64,000 nt of DNA from Megaustenia siamemsis (GCA_032433765.1 JAVIAB010000092.1:36011316-36075315); one strand, 5' to 3'. Positions 33,701 to 44,157 are shown, counted from the stretch's first letter. The notes: generated by a model not told the origin, from the letters alone. Program-made: numbers and translations.

Positions 33701-35876
33701 ATTTCACCGTTATAGGCATGCTTCCCATTGGCGTGAGTGCGTGGCATCCTGATTTTTGTAGTGCGCCTTTTGGCTGGTTGCCTCCGACTTCAGCACTTAA
33801 AATTGCTAGAGCAGACTGTGGTCTTGCACGGGTGTAGGAAGGCCTGGCCAGTCTTGGTTTTCAGTCCCTGGTGACTGTTAAGCCCCATCCCCACGACAAG
33901 GAGCTGGCCTTGATGGGGACTAAAGATCTTATGATATATATGGCATTGCTCGTTCCTGTATCTCTGTATCTAATTATGGAGTAAATGGCAGGATGTACAA
34001 ATGGGTCAAAGCATACCTGCATAACAGGAGAGCCAGAGTGCAACTGGATGGTCTTAAGAGTAAGAAGGTCTTACTGCGCCAGGGCGTTCCACAGGGAGGG
34101 GTACTATCTCCAACACTTTTTCTGATCTACATCAATGACCTAGTTACTGAACTACCACATGGTATCAAAGTGGCAATGTATGCAGATGACTTGGTAATGT
34201 GGTGCACAGAGGAGTATGCAACAGTGGCCTCCAAATTGTTACAAAGAGCTATGAATGCACTGAATTCATGGACAAATAGATGGTGTATCAGCATCAATAC
34301 AGACAAATGCAGTACTACACTTTTCACTCTTTCCCCAAAACAAAAAGCAGGAGCCATCTATATAAACAATGAGCCTGTGAAAGAAGACATACAGGCTACG
34401 TATCTCGGAGTTACATTTGATAACAAACTATCTTGGAAACAGCAGATAAATAAGGCAACCCAAAAAGCAAGGAGAAAATTGGCTATTCTAAGAAAGCTGT
34501 GTGGAACTACGTGGGGTGCGAGTGGGAAAATACTCAGTAAAGTTTACCAACAGAGTATACGCCCACATTTAGAATATGGATCATCTGCATGGTGTTCAGC
34601 ATCAAACACCACACTTCAAGAACTGGATAAAGTACAAAACCAGGCACTTAGGGTCATCACAGGAGCAATGAAATCAACACCAATATTAGAGATGGAGAAA
34701 TTGTGGAGGATACCAGCACTGAGAGAACGGAGGGACACAAAGGTGCTGATACAGGCAGAAAAATTTGCTTGCATGCCGAGACATCCAATGAAGGACCGAT
34801 TCCAAAATCTTGCATTGGGACGACTTAAGAGAAGCAGTTTTATCCACCAAGCCAAGCGTATTAGTAGACAAACACCAGACATGCCAAGAGCTGTTAACCC
34901 CCTACTGCCCATACCAGAACAGACTCCCTGGACAGAGGAATCTGGATTATCAGTTCAAATACGGACAGAAGTGAAAGGAATAGTTGATAAAGAGGAACAG
35001 AATAGTCTACAGCGAAAAACAATAACTCTCAGTTTCCTGGATGAAGAATACCCACAAGACCTATGGATTCGTGTGTATACAGATGGATCAGCACAGAATG
35101 CAGTAAAAAATGGGGGAGCAGGTGCATATATAGAATACCCAAATAACACTAGGGATATGAATAAAATAGCAACAGGGAAATATTGTCACAATTATGATGC
35201 AGAAATACAAGCAATAAAGTTAGCAATAGAAAAACTGCTGAACATTAATCTTAGCCCGCAGCCTGTAGTGTTTTTGACAGATGCAAGATCAGTACTCCAG
35301 GCACTACAATCCAGAAAATTACCACATCTGCAGACCTTATTGACTGAACTCTGCAAGCACCACAGGGTTGCCCTGCAGTGGATCCCATCTCACTGTGGAA
35401 TACCAGGAAATGAGAAAGCAGATCAGTTGGCAAAGGAAGGTTCAACAGGCACACAACTAGATACACCTGTTACATACCATCATAAGAAACAGATAATCAA
35501 ATCAATCAGAGGACCACAAGCCCCAAATCAGGATGCCTTTTATAATATGAATAGATATGAACAAGTTATCATTATACGTCTCAGAACAGGACACAATCGA
35601 CTCCATAGTCACATGTATACAAAATTCAAGATCGGCACCTCAACTACTTGTACATGTGGACAGGCGCCCCAGACTGCTGAACACATACTTCAAGACTGCA
35701 CTGAATATAGTAGACTGAGGAAAATCCATTGGCCCATAGATACAACACTACAGACAAAACTATATGGGCCACTGCAAGAATTACAAAAGACAGTAACATT
35801 TATACAGGAAACGACATTGCAGATATAGACAATGCTTCAGGCGAACGAAAGATAGATAGATAGATTTCACCGTTAT
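33701..35876 (+). mobile_element. I-clade LINE copy 2, 5'-inverted, with 13-bp TSD
   Basis: Inserted in the 28-bp array between two ATTTCACCGTTAT copies (33701-33713 and 35864-35876). The left 252 bp (33714-33965) are inverted. They match the 5' 200 bp of the LINE at 10589-14616 plus 47 bp of that element's upstream flank (14617-14663). After a 6-bp filler, the rest (33972-35863) is sense and runs from the RT domain to the GATAGATAGATAGATAG tail. About 1.95 kb between the two segments is missing. The structure fits twin priming during target-primed reverse transcription. Confidence 0.88.
33993..35828 (+). CDS. I-clade LINE ORF2, C-terminal 611 codons (RT palm/thumb and RNase H)
   Basis: An uninterrupted frame, truncated at its N-terminus by the inversion. 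The ATG used here is simply the first in frame. RT: RQGVPQGGVLSPTLF (29-43), YADD catalytic motif (63-66), thumb IRPHLEYGSSAW (189-200). RNase H: YTDGSA (362-367, first Asp), YDAE (Glu 404), LTDA (Asp 430), SHCGIPGNEKAD (466-477, late His and Asp). A C-terminal C-x-C-x8-H-x4-C motif (553-569) is typical of the I group. The endonuclease and RT fingers are missing, so the protein could not mobilise itself. The intact frame suggests a recent insertion. It is nearly identical to the broken copy at 10.6-12.5 kb. Confidence 0.9.
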   Translation: MYKWVKAYLHNRRARVQLDGLKSKKVLLRQGVPQGGVLSPTLFLIYINDLVTELPHGIKVAMYADDLVMWCTEEYATVASKLLQRAMNALNSWTNRWCISINTDKCSTTLFTLSPKQKAGAIYINNEPVKEDIQATYLGVTFDNKLSWKQQINKATQKARRKLAILRKLCGTTWGASGKILSKVYQQSIRPHLEYGSSAWCSASNTTLQELDKVQNQALRVITGAMKSTPILEMEKLWRIPALRERRDTKVLIQAEKFACMPRHPMKDRFQNLALGRLKRSSFIHQAKRISRQTPDMPRAVNPLLPIPEQTPWTEESGLSVQIRTEVKGIVDKEEQNSLQRKTITLSFLDEEYPQDLWIRVYTDGSAQNAVKNGGAGAYIEYPNNTRDMNKIATGKYCHNYDAEIQAIKLAIEKLLNINLSPQPVVFLTDARSVLQALQSRKLPHLQTLLTELCKHHRVALQWIPSHCGIPGNEKADQLAKEGSTGTQLDTPVTYHHKKQIIKSIRGPQAPNQDAFYNMNRYEQVIIIRLRTGHNRLHSHMYTKFKIGTSTTCTCGQAPQTAEHILQDCTEYSRLRKIHWPIDTTLQTKLYGPLQELQKTVTFIQETTLQI

Positions 35877-36025
35877 GTTTGTAGTGGTGTTATTTCACCG
35901 TTATGTTTGTATTGGTGTTATATCACCTGATATCTGTAGTCGTGTTATTTCACATTATGTTTGTAGTCGTGTTATATCCCCTTATGTTTGTAGTGTTATT
36001 TCACCTTATGTTTGTAGTCGTGTTA
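35877..36025. repeat. 28-bp minisatellite, right remnant
   Basis: Five degraded units (TTTGTAGTCGTGTTATATC and similar) close the array. Confidence 0.85.
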
Positions 36026-36332
36026 AGCCGTTTGTGTTATACCTCGAGCTCTACTCCTTTATAATCTCCTTGTATACAATCCTTTGATTAGATTAAATTA
36101 CAGGGCTTTCTCTTTATGTTCGTCCATTTTATTTCATGTCTGTCGATATTTCTCAATATAGATTCTATATTTTTTTTTCTCTTATATTCTCTCATTTCTA
36201 TCTTTGCTATCTTGACATACCAGCTGCTTTCTCTGAGCATTTATCTCTGTGGTAACTGAATTTTAATTCAGGCTTTATGCCAGTGACAGCATATGTTTGA
36301 CACATATCGTAGAAATGACAATTAAATTAAGT

Positions 36333-36591
36333 TTTCGCACACTACATAAAAAAAAAAATTAAAGTACCCCAGTCACGCCAAGTGGCGTATAAGGAATATG
36401 GTGTTAGTGACCATAAATTTTACAGACCTTCGGCACATGATTTTTGGGATAATGTGGTCGTTATTACGCCCGTGCCGCTTTACTTTCCCAGAAAAAAAAT
36501 CCGGTACCCATTAAAGGCTGGGTGAACCGGAGCCGTCGGTTGGGATCGAACCCTACCCCTTGTCCTTTGTAGTCCAGTTTCGCACACTACA
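36333..36591 (-). mobile_element. SINE-1 copy e (5'-truncated), 14-bp TSD
   Basis: The SINE occupies 36347-36577 on the minus strand, between TTTCGCACACTACA repeats (36333-36346 and 36578-36591). The B box is present but the A box is absent; the copy stops at CTTTGTAGTCCAG. The sense 3' end is T-rich. The sequences 36026-36332 and 36592-37190 carry no recognisable gene. Confidence 0.88.
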
Positions 36592-37194
36592 AACATTAAT
36601 GTTATTATTAAATTTTCGTACACTACAGAAATTAATGTTATCATTAACATATTGTATTTTTTTCTGTTGATTTTTTTTCTCTGTGCTGATATCTATTTTG
36701 TTATCATTTGTCCAAGATTTCTTTCTAACCTAACTCTGAATACGTTTTTATATTGAAAACACAATCTTTTGAGGTCTTCATCTACTAGTAGGCGGATTAA
36801 ACGTTCTTCCAATCGTTTTGTGTTTCCGCATTTTTATTTTCATCTCGTGATATTAGAGTATGATCGACACAGAAAATCTCATATCAGAAGATAAGTTCGT
36901 TTGGTGCACCATCACAGCTTTCATTCCTGGCATTTTTCATTTAGCTTTTTTTCAAGCTTTTAATATTGGAATGCGTGCTTTATGTTCTCTGGTATCAGAT
37001 TTATTTTCACCTTTACATATGATTCAACTGGTATGTTTATTCAAATTATTCCTGTCTTCCATCTTGTGAAGTTGTTCATGCTGTTGTTTCAATCTTTCAC
37101 CTTGCAAATGTTATTCACGTTTTTTTTTTTCGTCTTCATCCTTGCATTGTTTTTAAAGTTATTGTTTTAAAATTGTAAAGCTATTCAAGTTGTT

Positions 37195-37645
37195 TCCAAC
37201 TTCTACCTTGTAAAGTTGTTCTAATCGTGGTTTCAATCTTTCGCCTTGTAAAGTTGTTCTAATTGTTGTTTCAATCTTTCACCTTGTAAAGTTGTTCTAA
37301 TTGTTGTTTCAATCTTTCACCTAGTAAAGTTGTTCTAATTGTTGTTTCAATCTTTCACCTTGCAAAGTTGTTCTAATCGTTGTTTCAACCTTTCACCTTG
37401 TAAAGTTGTTCTAATCGTTGTTTCAATCTTTCACCTTGTAAAGTTGTTCTAATTGTTGTTTCAATCTTTCACCTTGTAAAGTTGTTCTAATTGTTGTTTC
37501 CAACTTTCACCTTGTAAAGTTGTTCTAATTGTTGTTTCAATCTTTCACCTTGTAAAGTTGTTCTAATTGTTGTTTCAATCTTTCACCTTGTAAAGTTCTT
37601 CTAATCGTTGTTTCCAACTTTCACCTTGTAAAGTTGTAATTGTTG
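37195..37645. repeat. 38-bp minisatellite, ~12 copies
   Basis: Units of CCTTGTAAAGTTGTTCTAAT plus TGTTGTTTCAATCTTTCA. Variation is mainly C/T at ATCG versus ATTG. Confidence 0.93.
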
Positions 37646-37744
37646 CTTCTATCCTCCATCTTACAGAGCTGTTCAAGTTGTTTCCATATCTAAGATGATA
37701 TTTGTCAACATTGCTCAACTCACACCCATCTAGCTATTCTCAAT

Positions 37745-38008
37745 TTCTGTGTGATCACAGTGTTCTGCTCTGTATTATCACAGTGTTCTGCTCTGTATTA
37801 TCACAGTGTTCTGCTCCGTATTATCACAGTGTTCTGCTCCGTATTATCACAGTGTTCTGCTCCGTATTATCACAGTGTTCTGCTCGGTATTATCACAGTG
37901 TTCTGCTCCGTATTATCACAGTGTTCTGCTCCGTATTATCACAGTGTTCTGCTCTGTACTATCAGTTTTCTGCTCTGTATTATCACAGTGTTCTGCTCTG
38001 CATTATCG
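37745..38008. repeat. 23-bp minisatellite, ~11 copies
   Basis: Units of TATTATCACAGTGTTCTGCT plus CYG. All frames are open by chance. Confidence 0.93.
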
Positions 38009-38019
38009 CAGACAAAACA

Positions 38020-38590
38020 GCGGTTAAGTGCTGATCAAAACAGCGGCTGAATGCTGATCAAAACAGCTAATTACTGAACAAAATAGCTGTTAAGTGCTCA
38101 ACAAAACAGCGGCTGAATGCTGATCAAAACAGCTAATTACTGAACAAAATAGCTGTTAGTGCTGAACAAAACAGCGGCCACATTCTGAACAAAACAGCGG
38201 TTAAGTGCTAAATAAAACATCGGTTAAGTGCTGAAAAAACAGCGATTGAAAGCTGGACAAAACAACGGTTAAATGCTGAACAGAAAAAAAAACGGTTAAG
38301 TGCTGAGCAAAACAGCGATGAAATGTTGAAGAAAACAGTGGTTAATTGCTGGAAAAAAAACAGCGGTTAAGTGCTGAACAAAAAGAACGGATAAATACTG
38401 AACAAAACAGCGGATGCGGAACAAAACAGCAGCAAGGTGCTGAGCAAAGAACAAAATAACGGCTAGGTGCTGGACAAAGAACAAAACTGTCGCTAAGTGC
38501 TGAACAAAGAACAAAACAGTGGATACGTGCTGAACAAAGAACAAAACAGCGGTTAAGTGCTGAACAAAGAATAAATCAGCGTCTAAATAA
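38020..38590. repeat. Irregular ~23-32-bp minisatellite
   Basis: About 20 degenerate units around GTGCTGAACAAAACAGCGGT. In the last third an extra AACAAAGA extends the unit to ~32 bp. Confidence 0.85.
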
Positions 38591-38769
38591 GCAAGATTCC
38601 ATACCAATCAGACCTCAAGTATTAACGCTTACTAGGCAGATCATCACTTCCGGTAAAGTCTGTATCAACAGTTTCAATATATAAGTTATCATATCATTGG
38701 TTTACTAACTGCAACATAACGTTCCTTAAGAAAACAGTTTTACCGATTAAAAGTGATAAAGACAACAAT

Positions 38770-38892
38770 TGTCCAGTTCGGGGGACTGGTTGGTCTCGAG
38801 GCAAGACGCCGGCTCAGGTTGTGGGTTCAAGTGGCAAGGCGCTGTGCCACTGAGTACGGGTTCGATCCTGCTTTGGTCCATTTTTTTTTTCT
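38770..38892 (+). mobile_element. tRNA-like SINE head with T-run
   Basis: Contains two B-box-like sites, GTGGGTTCAAG and GGGTTCGATCCTG, spaced about 50 nt apart. CTTTGGTCCA and a run of ten T follow, which could act as a pol III terminator. An A-box-like GGTTGGTCTCGAGG lies upstream. It looks like a tRNA-derived SINE or pseudo-tRNA; no TSD was found. Confidence 0.35.
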
Positions 38893-39248
38893 GTTGATTA
38901 TTTGTCAATTTTTCCGAGTGCTGTAAACATACCTCTTTCTCTGAATTGATTCGCTGATTATCGCCTCGGAAGTTTCCCTCTATAATAATATTCATTTATT
39001 ATTATTTTTCTTCACCAGAGGGGATTTTTATTTATGATTTCTCTCTGCGGCAACCAGCCCTGATCTCAGCAAAAGGCCATGGCTTGAAACGTCAATTAAT
39101 CGTGGACGTAAAAAATATTAGTACCTCCGAAGACGAAGTTATCTGTCTGTGCGGCGAGGGACCCCTGAGCAGGAAAAACCGGATTAATATGCAAAAATTC
39201 AGTTCCTAGTCTCTAGGGACTTCGTCAGAGGTAAAAGCTGGTAAACGC

Positions 39249-39269
39249 AAAAAAAAAAAAAAAAAAAAA
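39249..39269. repeat. poly(A) tract
   Basis: Twenty-one A. The preceding sequence (39000-39248) contains no element I can recognise, although a tail of a retroelement is possible. Confidence 0.9.
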
Positions 39270-39478
39270 TGTCCAGTAATGTTTGGACATTTGTAACATA
39301 TTCCAGTAGCTCAATGAATCACAGATTTGTGACCAAATCAGTAACGATTAAAATGAGTCAAATTTAATATCGGGCAAAATAACCAGCCAAAATTGTGACT
39401 TTGACTTATCCCGCTCATTCACTTTCACTCACTCTTTAGCGCTCACCCGATGATTAAAGGAATAGTTGCTCTCCTAGG

Positions 39479-39690
39479 TTGTTCTGATTCACCGATGCAG
39501 ATCCTGGTTAGTTCTGATTCACCGATGCAGATCCTGGTTAGTTCTGATTCACCGATGCAGATCCTGGTTAGTTCTGATTCACCGATGTAGATCCTGGTTA
39601 GTTCTGATTCACCGATGTAGATCCTGGTTAGTTCTGATTCACCGATGCAGATCCTGGTTAGTTCTGATTCACCGATGCAGATCCTGGTTA
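39479..39690. repeat. 30-bp minisatellite, left part (7 copies)
   Basis: Near-identical units of GTTCTGATTCACCGATGCAG plus ATCCTGGTTA. Only C/T at one site varies. The array is split by the MITE that follows. Confidence 0.95.
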
Positions 39691-40385
39691 TAGCTCGTTT
39701 CAAATCATGTGCCCAACTTCAAAACTCTATTACTCTCTAACCGTTTGTTAAAAACTTTTGAAATTTTCCAAATGTTATTAGAATGCAAAAGACCCTTTAA
39801 ATGTATATTTAACAAATATCTTGCAGCTGCAGTTTTCTTAAAGCGGCGATATTTCTTTGATGTTTGTCAAAATTGTAAATTGTGAAGCCCTAAAGAATAG
39901 AAATTACCGTAGTTGCTGGTCTATGATTAATTTTCACTAGGTAAAGGCGTGGCCGTAATGGGGAAATAACCTAATGAGACAAAACACCAGGAGAATTATT
40001 GTCTGCTCAGTTCGAGGACGGCTTCGCCGCTGAATGAACGGAAATGGAACACACAATGCCTCGTGTTTTCTACAAGTGTCTAATTGTGTCAGAAAGCCCA
40101 CGTGGAATGCGTGCAAAAACGTCAATTGTACCGTGTATGGATTTTTAATCGCTATTTTTAACTTAAAATACTGTAAACATTAAGTTTTGACTACATCAAT
40201 GGGTCGTTATAAATTTATATAAATCAAATAAGCAACAATAATAACCAAAGGTTTTTTTTTAATGAAATTAATTCCCTGTTGGGTTCTAATCATTATAACT
40301 TTACATGCCAATTTTGAAAAAATTACAAAAAGAGATTAAAAAGATATCGATTTTAAAAGTTGGGCACATGATTTGAAACGAGCTA
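39691..40385. mobile_element. 695-bp MITE with 29-bp perfect TIRs and TA TSD
   Basis: The left TIR 39691-39719 starts TAGCTCGTTTCAAATCATGT. The right TIR 40357-40385 is its exact reverse complement. The flanks are TA on both sides, and the 30-bp array resumes in register after the right TA. TA target duplication and TIRs fit the IS630-Tc1-mariner superfamily. There is no transposase frame; a 62-codon minus frame has no recognisable motif. It is non-autonomous and presumably mobilised by an unlinked transposase. Confidence 0.92.
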
Positions 40386-40387
40386 TA

Positions 40388-40475
40388 GTTCTGATTCACC
40401 GATGCAGATCCTGGTTAGTTCTGATTCACCGATGCAGATCCTGGTTAGTTCTGATTCACCGATGCAGATACAAGT
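40388..40475. repeat. 30-bp minisatellite, right part (~3 copies)
   Basis: Continuation of 39479-39690, the last unit degraded. Confidence 0.93.
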
Positions 40476-40508
40476 TATTCTTCTTCGTCACCCTTGAAAT
40501 GAAGTTAG

Positions 40509-40757
40509 TTAAAAAAAAAAAGTAAAGAGCCCCCGTCACGCCAAGTGGCGTTTAGGGAATATGGTGTTAGTGACCATAAATTTTACAAACCTTCAGTGCA
40601 TGATTGTTGGGGTAATGTGGTCGGTATTACGCCCGTGCCGCTTTAAATCCGGTACCAATTTAAGGCTGGGTGAACCCGGAAGCCGTCGGTTGGGATCGAA
40701 CCCTACCTCTTGTCCTTTGAAGTCAGTTCGCTAACCCCTGAGCTATTGCGCTATACA
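40509..40757 (-). mobile_element. SINE-1 copy f
   Basis: The minus-strand SINE has the body and B box intact. The A-box region is degraded (CTAACCCCTGAGCTATTGCG on the plus strand), and about 20 bp are missing near CTTTAAATCCGG. The sense 3' tail is T-rich. No clear TSD. Confidence 0.8.
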
Positions 40758-41315
40758 CCTTTCAGCGCGACATATATCTTAGGCATGGTGTTTTTGAGTA
40801 CCGGATACCTTTATTCTCCAACTCTATTCACTTGACCAAACTAGACTGGTTAGTTGTTTCTAGAGGCACCACGCAGAGGTGGAGTATGGTATGGATAGAT
40901 CTGGTTAAATGAACTTGGCATGCTATCAGCTTTGAGTTGCTGGGAACCATTGATCAATCACAGTGCGTTCCACTATATTGACATTTTATCCAGTAACAAC
41001 GGGGACTGCCCAGAGGATACTCGCTATAATGCTTTTACGTTATCCGTCTTTTGCGTCGTATTAAGTCTGGCATCGAGACTATACCCAGGGGACATAATTT
41101 CATAAAACAAAGGCAAGTGAAAAATACAAATGTATGAATGCAGAGCTCGTTAATGCTGGCCGACAAGCGGACCAATAGAAGGTCAGCTTCTACAGACCCG
41201 GGTAGGAAATGCTCGTTGTCTGGCAAGACCGTTATCCGGGGAGAGACGATTTTGAATACACGCATCTTGCAGGAAGGGCAAGGAAACCCAAATGCAGTTT
41301 GAAATAAATACCTAC

Positions 41316-41418
41316 CAATTACCGGGCCGCAAGTTGCAGAACAAAATATAATTGTAAAGCAAACCACTAACATGCGAGCGAAGGAATAGAAGAAACAAAC
41401 ACAAGCACTCTCATGCAA
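41316..41418 (-). CDS. Candidate first exon with signal peptide
   Basis: On the minus strand, an ATG at 41418 (or the internal ATG at 41373) starts a frame with a hydrophobic segment MLVVCFTIIFCSATCGPVI. This resembles a signal peptide with a cleavage site near SATC. It reaches a possible donor, G|GTAGGT, at 41315. The donor leaves one base, i.e. phase 1. That is the phase needed by the exon at 5748-5962 on the same strand, and joining would restore a GAC codon. The intron would be about 35 kb and full of repeats. The frame also stays open past the donor for 93 more codons, so it may instead be an unspliced chance frame. Confidence 0.25.
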
Positions 41419-41914
41419 ACATCAGCGATCTTTTATAAGATAAAGACATGTATACTTCATTGGCTTCTCTTTCGATATTGGGGGTATTTGTTCGCTAATA
41501 TTGCTACAATCAGCAGAATTCTTAAATCCCAATAATACAAACTACAGGCACCCCGCCACCATACAACGTCCGTGGATAACCACAATGAGGGTCTATATAA
41601 TAAAACTGATGCAGATCGAGAAAAGCCTTTAATATATGTATCATTGATGCACAAGTTGGGATGCCCTTGAGACAAAAGCGGATTTTGTCCCATTCGATGT
41701 TGTATGTTCATAATTTCAAGGGTTTGAACATAAATGTTTGTTCACAGTTCGTTAACCTTCGCTGTAGATAAAGTCGTTAATTCGATGGCTTCGTTTCGGA
41801 CGTTTGGTAGCTAAGGACCTAACTTGTGCAAACAGATGGCATTGGCAAGGATCATTTTGAATCTATGAAGTGGGCTCATTTTGTGTTTAACTCAAAAGCA
41901 TATGTGCTTTTTAA

Positions 41915-42739
41915 CGAAAGACCTTTTTTGGGGGACTCAATGAAGATATCCCCGATGGAAGAATAAATTGTACTATTAGTCCCATAAAGTATTCGCCTTC
42001 AGAGGTTTATGATGTAAACAAAGCAGTTTTGTCATTGCAAGTGAATAATGTCCACACCTATAATTGGTCAGGATTGTGTAGCAGCAGCAGCTTAATAGCG
42101 AACACAGAAAACATCATAGGATTGTGCTGTTCTGAAACAGCTATGCCATGCTACCCTAGAATTGCCTTTAATGGGATTACTGTGACCACAAACCACTCCC
42201 CATGTGTGTGCCACATATTTACACCCCAGAAAGAAACACTGAATATAACAACATCATGTGCCGTCTGTGATATTAATGACCACAGACCAGGAGCCTCCAG
42301 CATGATTGATACAACTGTTGCACCAAGCATTTCATCAGCAGAGCCATATCTATGGAATGTTAATCTGACATTGTTCTTGAATGATGTCCAAGTTAATGAG
42401 ACATCAGAATCGTGTGGCGGCAGCTACAAGAAGGGAACGGAGAACAGCTGCTATAAAGGAGACTTGCCTTGCTATCCCAGAATTGCCTTAATTGGGATCA
42501 CTGTAGTTGAAAACTTCTCCTCTTGTGTAAACTACACATTCACATCCAAGAGTGAATCAGTGAAGGTCACAAAATCATATTCTCTCTGTGGTTTTACTAA
42601 CTACAGGTCATGTGGCTTCTGTTGGATTGGAAATGATAACTTACCACCACTGTGTGTCTATATGTTTGGAATTGGAGTCATCAATGATGGCCTAACATCA
42701 TCAAGTGCTATGACAATCATCATTTTCGGGAGGACGTGA
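41915..42739 (+). CDS. Unknown extracellular-type protein piece with duplicated Cys domain
   Basis: The open stretch runs from a stop at 41912 to TGA at 42737. There is no early ATG, so it is probably an exon or a gene fragment. It encodes two related repeats of about 110 residues. Each contains PCYPRIA..GITV, a Cys-rich middle (SPCVCHIFT in the first, SSCVNYTFT in the second) and a further Cys pair (CAVCDIND in the first, CGFTNYRSCGFC in the second). Several N-glycosylation sequons (NWS, NIT, NLT, NET, NFS, NYT) point to a secreted or surface protein. Composition and codon use differ from the repeats around it. I do not recognise the fold. A poly(A) signal at 43676 lies downstream, so this could be a terminal exon whose 3' untranslated region received the element at 42830-43154. 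Confidence 0.45.
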   Translation, partial: RKTFFGGLNEDIPDGRINCTISPIKYSPSEVYDVNKAVLSLQVNNVHTYNWSGLCSSSSLIANTENIIGLCCSETAMPCYPRIAFNGITVTTNHSPCVCHIFTPQKETLNITTSCAVCDINDHRPGASSMIDTTVAPSISSAEPYLWNVNLTLFLNDVQVNETSESCGGSYKKGTENSCYKGDLPCYPRIALIGITVVENFSSCVNYTFTSKSESVKVTKSYSLCGFTNYRSCGFCWIGNDNLPPLCVYMFGIGVINDGLTSSSAMTIIIFGRT

Positions 42740-42829
42740 ACTCCCATGGTATATGGTGGATAGGCGGCAGGAACCATTGAAGGCTATGTCTGAAAAGTGT
42801 TCCTCCTTGCAGTTTCCTCATATTCCAAG

Positions 42830-43154
42830 TCCGGCTTGTTGCAGGAGCTACTGAGTTAAGTGCTCTGTGCACACCGTGAGCTGTGTGTCTCATCCGTTTT
42901 GATCCTGCTTCGATATCCCGCTTGTTTACGATGAATGATGATATCGTATGACAGGGAACAGTTGGCTGTTTTCACTTTCTGCGCGGTTTCGCCTTATGTC
43001 TTTTGGCGTGTGCTGAGACTGCTACGATGGGGACTACAGTTACCTTTCTTTGTTTGGGAGATGAGTTAGTAATTCGGATGATTCCACTGGCACGGGCGGT
43101 TGAACAATTATGGATTTTAATTCATTTGCTGTGATACCGAGGCCTTCCATAACC
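42830..43154 (-). mobile_element. Dispersed ~335-bp element, copy 3
   Basis: Reverse-oriented homologue of 7030-7367 and 8549-8878, matching from GGTTATGGAAGG to CAACAAGCCGGA. This copy is not in a minisatellite but just downstream of the open frame ending at 42739. Confidence 0.65.
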
Positions 43155-43675
43155 AATAACCAATTTTAGCAAATAACTGACCTTCCCTGTGTGGGTCGCT
43201 GCACAATTTGTATTATGGGCTCAAAAGGTGACATTTTATTCCTTCTTCTTGTCCTTTAACATGGACGTAATACATAGTGTGGGTGCTTCAAAGTATGCAG
43301 CTCCAGTTTCTGCTACTTATCAAATTGTTAATTTCTTTTGGTCTGAGAGGTTTTCGGTATCCGAAGTTTGGCCAAAATATTCTAAGAACACTTGTAGGCA
43401 TGTCTCATGAAATGAGAACTATTGAGAAGTTGAATCTGACGCTACTCTCTTCCACTCAGGTCTAGACAAAGACACTGAAAGTACCAGCTATCATACATCT
43501 TTTGATTTATTATTTTTTATTTCCAATTGATTGCATACCAAAGGTTTAGATTATTTTTAGTTCATGTTTAGTTTAGATTAACAACATGAACTTGCTTTTT
43601 TTAAAAATTTTAATGTTATTGTTTTACTAAGGCATGTCTCTGTTGTTGTAAAATTAACTGTTCTTGCTTTGTTGC

Positions 43676-43681
43676 AATAAA
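43676..43681 (+). promoter_or_regulatory. Possible poly(A) signal AATAAA
   Basis: AATAAA followed after 10 bp by a T-rich stretch. It could serve the open frame ending at 42739. AATAAA is common in AT-rich DNA. Confidence 0.3.
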
Positions 43682-44157
43682 GGTGTCACTTTTTTGCTCT
43701 GGCTCCAACAATGTCCAGTCAGATAGTATCTGCTATGGTTATAACTCAGTTGACTTGATCTTGCCCATGATAAATCAAACCGTATGTGTTGAAACTGTGC
43801 TGTCAATGTAATATAGTATGTCGAAAGGTGTTGATGATTTTTTGGAGAAGGCAGAATGCGAAGAAATCAAATATTAGCGTGTCCATGGCGTGGAAATAGA
43901 GCAATCATCTCAAGAATTGGATCGAGAAGAATACGAAACGTTGAGGCATGAGAGTCCAAGTGAGTGGATTTTCTTCTTCTTCGGCGTCCAAGTCTTGTGA
44001 TCGTGCGAGCTTGATTCTTTGTTCTGTTTCTTGATGGATGAATTAAGAACAACATCATGACACACAATGAGCTGGTCGCATGGTCAATACTCGAAAATGT
44101 GTGTGTCTTGGTTTTTCCACTAAACCTGTCTTGACTAACACACTCCGTCTTCAGAAG

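Noticed and set aside
34127..35466. Minus-strand frames over the 35-kb LINE
   Set aside because: Shadows of the RT/RNase H frame on the plus strand.
37195..38590. Regular repeats suggestive of a CRISPR array
   Set aside because: Units are directly adjacent with no unique spacers, and the genome is eukaryotic. The same holds for all arrays in the window.
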